DNA of 64,000 nucleotides from Patescibacteria group bacterium. GTDB lineage: Bacteria > Patescibacteriota > Patescibacteriia > 2-12-FULL-60-25. A program made the position numbers and the translations under genes. The notes beneath the pieces were generated by a model. It was not told the origin of the DNA. It did no database searches and was given only the letters and a program-made list of their open reading frames with translations. Within the stretch, counting starts at the first letter, position 1; every line of letters starts with the position of its first letter. Shown piece by piece: positions 61,726 through 64,000 of this stretch. The stretch is from the NCBI GenBank assembly GCA_028688515.1, contig JAQTXZ010000001.1, positions 744,001 through 808,000 of the forward strand, read 5' to 3'.

Positions 61726-62988
61726 CTACGTCGGCCCCGAGGTTCGCGTGCCTCCCAACAGTCCTGCTTGTTGTGCCGCAATGTACGGATGATCGTGCTT
61801 GAATTCCTCCTGGTAGATTTCGCGAAAAGTCTTGCCGCTGAAGTATTCAAGAACGAGCTCGTTGCCTCGGAAGAAGGAAGTGATGATCTCCATCCACGCA
61901 TCGTCATCAAGGGTGGGTCCGGCTTCCGCGTTCGGGACATCTATTCTGAACAACTTCACCTTGTCGCCCGCCCAGACCTTGGCACGCGTGTGGTCAGGGG
62001 CTTGAGCGTAACGCTCCGCGTACAGGGTTGAGTCGTACACCTTTATGGCGCCGTCTAGGTGGGTGAAATGGTGGCTCTCGATGTCCCGAATTGAATGCAC
62101 GAATCGGCAGATTACTGGGCGATCGCCCTCCTCTTCCCTCGGAACCGGAAGCTCCTCCACCACAAAGGTCTTCAGACTTCCGTCCAGCGTCCAGCTGAAC
62201 TCGGTGCGAAGGCCTGCCCTGTCGAAGGGCGACGTGTCGTATACTCGTTCGTGGAGCGTTGTCCCGACTTGGCGCGGGTCATCCACCGCCTCGCGACGGA
62301 ACGGAGCGCCGAACCATCGATCGAGTTCCATGACCGGCCTGAGAACGCCCTTCGGACAGATACGGAAGTGGTCGATCGCGATCGACACCTCCAAGCCTGC
62401 GGCCCTGCAATCCCACAGCATCTTCAATAGTCCGTAGTGGACACGGTTGGCGTAACCGCGACGGAGTCCAGGATGGACGTGGATGTCGTGGGCCTTGTAC
62501 CCCACCCACGCGTGCCCGGGCGTGACGCCGCCACGCACAGGAAGGAGGGAGTCGCGTACAGTGAGCGCCTTTTCCAATTCGGGATACATCGCTAGCACCC
62601 TACTACCCGGCGGCACCCCCGGAACAAGATAGATCGAGAGGTCGCAGAACCTTTGGTTGAGGTATGCTGCGATGCCTGCGTGCGCAAGTTGTTCAGCCAG
62701 CGACAGCTGCAGGATTCTCTCCCGAGCGCGTTCCGCCAGTACCCCAAGGCCGTTCCACCGCCCGAGGTGATCGGCGAGGGAGGTCAGCTCCGCCTGTGGC
62801 AGCGTAGCTAGGTGTGTAACCCATAGGGACACGGCGGCGTCGTACTGAGCTTGTCGGAATGGACTGTCCCCCAGAACGTATTCGTAGCGAAAAAAGATCG
62901 GCGCTTCGTCACGATCGCGATGGTATTCAATTATAGGGTCGAGCAAGTCTGCCAAACCCTGGGGTGGAGCGATTTCAGTCATAGGCAT
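61726..62988 (-). CDS. Orphan protein of element segment 4
   Basis: 420 residues, soluble, no family recognised. Conserved-looking patches: HAWVGYKAHDIHVHPGLRRG, SHHFTHLDGAIKVYDSTLY and FFRGNELVLEYFSGKTFREI. Histidine-rich patches might bind metal. It is 85 bases downstream of the next gene, so the two likely act together. Confidence 0.7.
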   Translation of the reverse strand: MPMTEIAPPQGLADLLDPIIEYHRDRDEAPIFFRYEYVLGDSPFRQAQYDAAVSLWVTHLATLPQAELTSLADHLGRWNGLGVLAERARERILQLSLAEQLAHAGIAAYLNQRFCDLSIYLVPGVPPGSRVLAMYPELEKALTVRDSLLPVRGGVTPGHAWVGYKAHDIHVHPGLRRGYANRVHYGLLKMLWDCRAAGLEVSIAIDHFRICPKGVLRPVMELDRWFGAPFRREAVDDPRQVGTTLHERVYDTSPFDRAGLRTEFSWTLDGSLKTFVVEELPVPREEEGDRPVICRFVHSIRDIESHHFTHLDGAIKVYDSTLYAERYAQAPDHTRAKVWAGDKVKLFRIDVPNAEAGPTLDDDAWMEIITSFFRGNELVLEYFSGKTFREIYQEEFKHDHPYIAAQQAGLLGGTRTSGPT

Positions 62989-63073
62989 GTGTAATGCGGT
63001 GTTCAGTGTTCAAGAAGTGCCGCTCTAGGGGCGTTCCTGCCCTCTCTTTCGTCGCTGGCCATCGTGCGCGCCG

Positions 63074-64000
63074 TCATTCGATGCTTCCTTCACCAGGTGC
63101 CGGCGCGCCGGTATGGGCCGGCATGTAGTGTGCCGAAAGGGCGCCTAACATGTCGGTTAGCCGCTTGAGGATTCCTTCGAAGACGGCGCCCGGTTCACGG
63201 TCCGGTATTCCAAAACGCTCCGCGACTTCGTCGTACCGATGCCCCTTGCGATGGGCTACCCCGCTCGAGCGGAGGTCTTGCAGATCGCGAAGCAGCTTTA
63301 GGTCCGCCGCCCGTGCCGGATACTGATTTGCTTCATGGTAACGGTCGAGCTTGGCGAGCGACTTTTCATCCTTTGGCCCGGCGGGAAGCAGGCGGCTGAT
63401 CTCGGCCACGTTGATCGAATCCACCAATAACTTCGTGAGTGCCAGCACCTGTTGTTCGAACTCGGTGGCGTCCTTGGTCACGGGGACATGTAGTCCCCTA
63501 AAGTAGTGCTCATCGCCACTCAAGAGGGGGAGGAAGAGAGGCCATCCATGTTGCGTGACCCAGTCATCTTGGAACCTGACCAACGCCCGGACGAATATCA
63601 GGTCTGCGCTCGTCGGCTCGGATGGCTCTGCGAGGAAGGATCGCTTCCATTCAACTTCACTGACGCCGCCTTCAGGAGCCACGTTGTGGTGTAGCCAGTG
63701 CAGTTGCTCCTCGTAGCTGAGCGTCTCGCCCAGGTCACCCAGGAACGCAACCACATGCGTTTCGTGGTTGTTATCGATTCGCAGCATCCAGAGATCGCCG
63801 CAGAAGAGAGCGCCGTCAACTACTCGGTACTTCGCCGTTTGATCGTAGTACTTCTTCAGCACCTCGCGCTGGAAGAAGACCGGTGTCAAGTAATGCGGTG
63901 CGCGCGGATTCTTGCCGAAGTAGTTGGCGAGTCGAGCAGGGTCACTGGTGTACCGAAGCTCCTTCCCCTCGCTGTCGCGCGCAATGATGAACTCGCAGTA
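63074..64000 (-). CDS. Orphan protein, N-terminus beyond the window
   Basis: The frame is open to the window edge: reading in from 64000 gives CEFIIARDSEGKELRYTSDP then ARLANYFGKNPRAPHYLTPV, so the TTG at 63889 is not the start. About 309 residues are visible. FFQREVLKKYYDQTAKYRVV and LWMLRIDNNHETHVVAFLGD recur in the style of large defence-island proteins, but no family is recognised. Confidence 0.7.
   Translation of the reverse strand, partial: YCEFIIARDSEGKELRYTSDPARLANYFGKNPRAPHYLTPVFFQREVLKKYYDQTAKYRVVDGALFCGDLWMLRIDNNHETHVVAFLGDLGETLSYEEQLHWLHHNVAPEGGVSEVEWKRSFLAEPSEPTSADLIFVRALVRFQDDWVTQHGWPLFLPLLSGDEHYFRGLHVPVTKDATEFEQQVLALTKLLVDSINVAEISRLLPAGPKDEKSLAKLDRYHEANQYPARAADLKLLRDLQDLRSSGVAHRKGHRYDEVAERFGIPDREPGAVFEGILKRLTDMLGALSAHYMPAHTGAPAPGEGSIE

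Noticed and set aside
61726-62988. Assignment of the 420-residue protein to a known defence family
   Set aside because: No motif could be matched with confidence; left as unknown.

Overview
The first ~48.7 kb looks like the chromosome of a Candidate Phyla Radiation (Patescibacteria) bacterium. Support comes from a canonical S10/str ribosomal cluster with CPR-style proteins (a cysteine-free L32, an N-terminally extended L23), a large DUF4012 protein, Mbov_0395/TrbC-like pilin modules, many small orphan proteins behind strong Shine-Dalgarno sites, and abundant short-word repeats. UGA acts as an ordinary stop, so the recoded Gracilibacteria/Absconditabacteria are unlikely. The exact lineage cannot be read from the window.

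Layout. 0-13.5 kb (minus strand): rpsL-rpsG-fusA, two secreted/membrane proteins, a small acidic protein, tuf, rpsJ-rplC-rplD-rplW-rplB-rpsS-rplV-rpsC-rplP (cut by the window edge). 13.7-17.9 kb: a polytopic membrane protein, an M50 protease, rpmB, a LOG-family protein and a small membrane protein. 17.9-32 kb: a mobile island with tyrosine and serine recombinases, small regulators, a phased repeat array with a DnaA box, a complete type I restriction-modification operon (hsdM-hsdS-hsdR), a YgjP-like metallopeptidase and a DUF4268 protein. 32-38 kb: orphan proteins around the housekeeping genes ndk, rpmF, nusB and rnc, and tRNA-Arg. 38-42.5 kb: small orphan genes with clear promoters, leaders and terminators, plus an unassigned structured RNA. 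42.5-48.3 kb: a glycosyltransferase, the DUF4012 protein and a DUF11-like surface protein in one operon. tRNA-Pro and tRNA-Gly follow.

From 48.73 kb to the end the sequence becomes visibly more GC-rich. The 3' end of tRNA-Gly(UCC) is repeated four times (48.73, 52.98, 58.49 and 61.47 kb). Each copy is followed by its own intrinsic terminator and by a second CCCGCTACC at a fixed distance of 94 or 121 bp. I read this as a tandem array of tRNA-Gly-targeted integrative elements or their remnants. It carries an integrase with two catalytic domains, an excisionase and a decayed copy of it, integrase remnants, an FGE-fold gene with a broken methyltransferase, a Shedu-type nuclease, a metallo-beta-lactamase-fold protein, a membrane protein, and several unrecognised proteins. 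This accumulation site with defence-like cargo is the best candidate for an undescribed system here.
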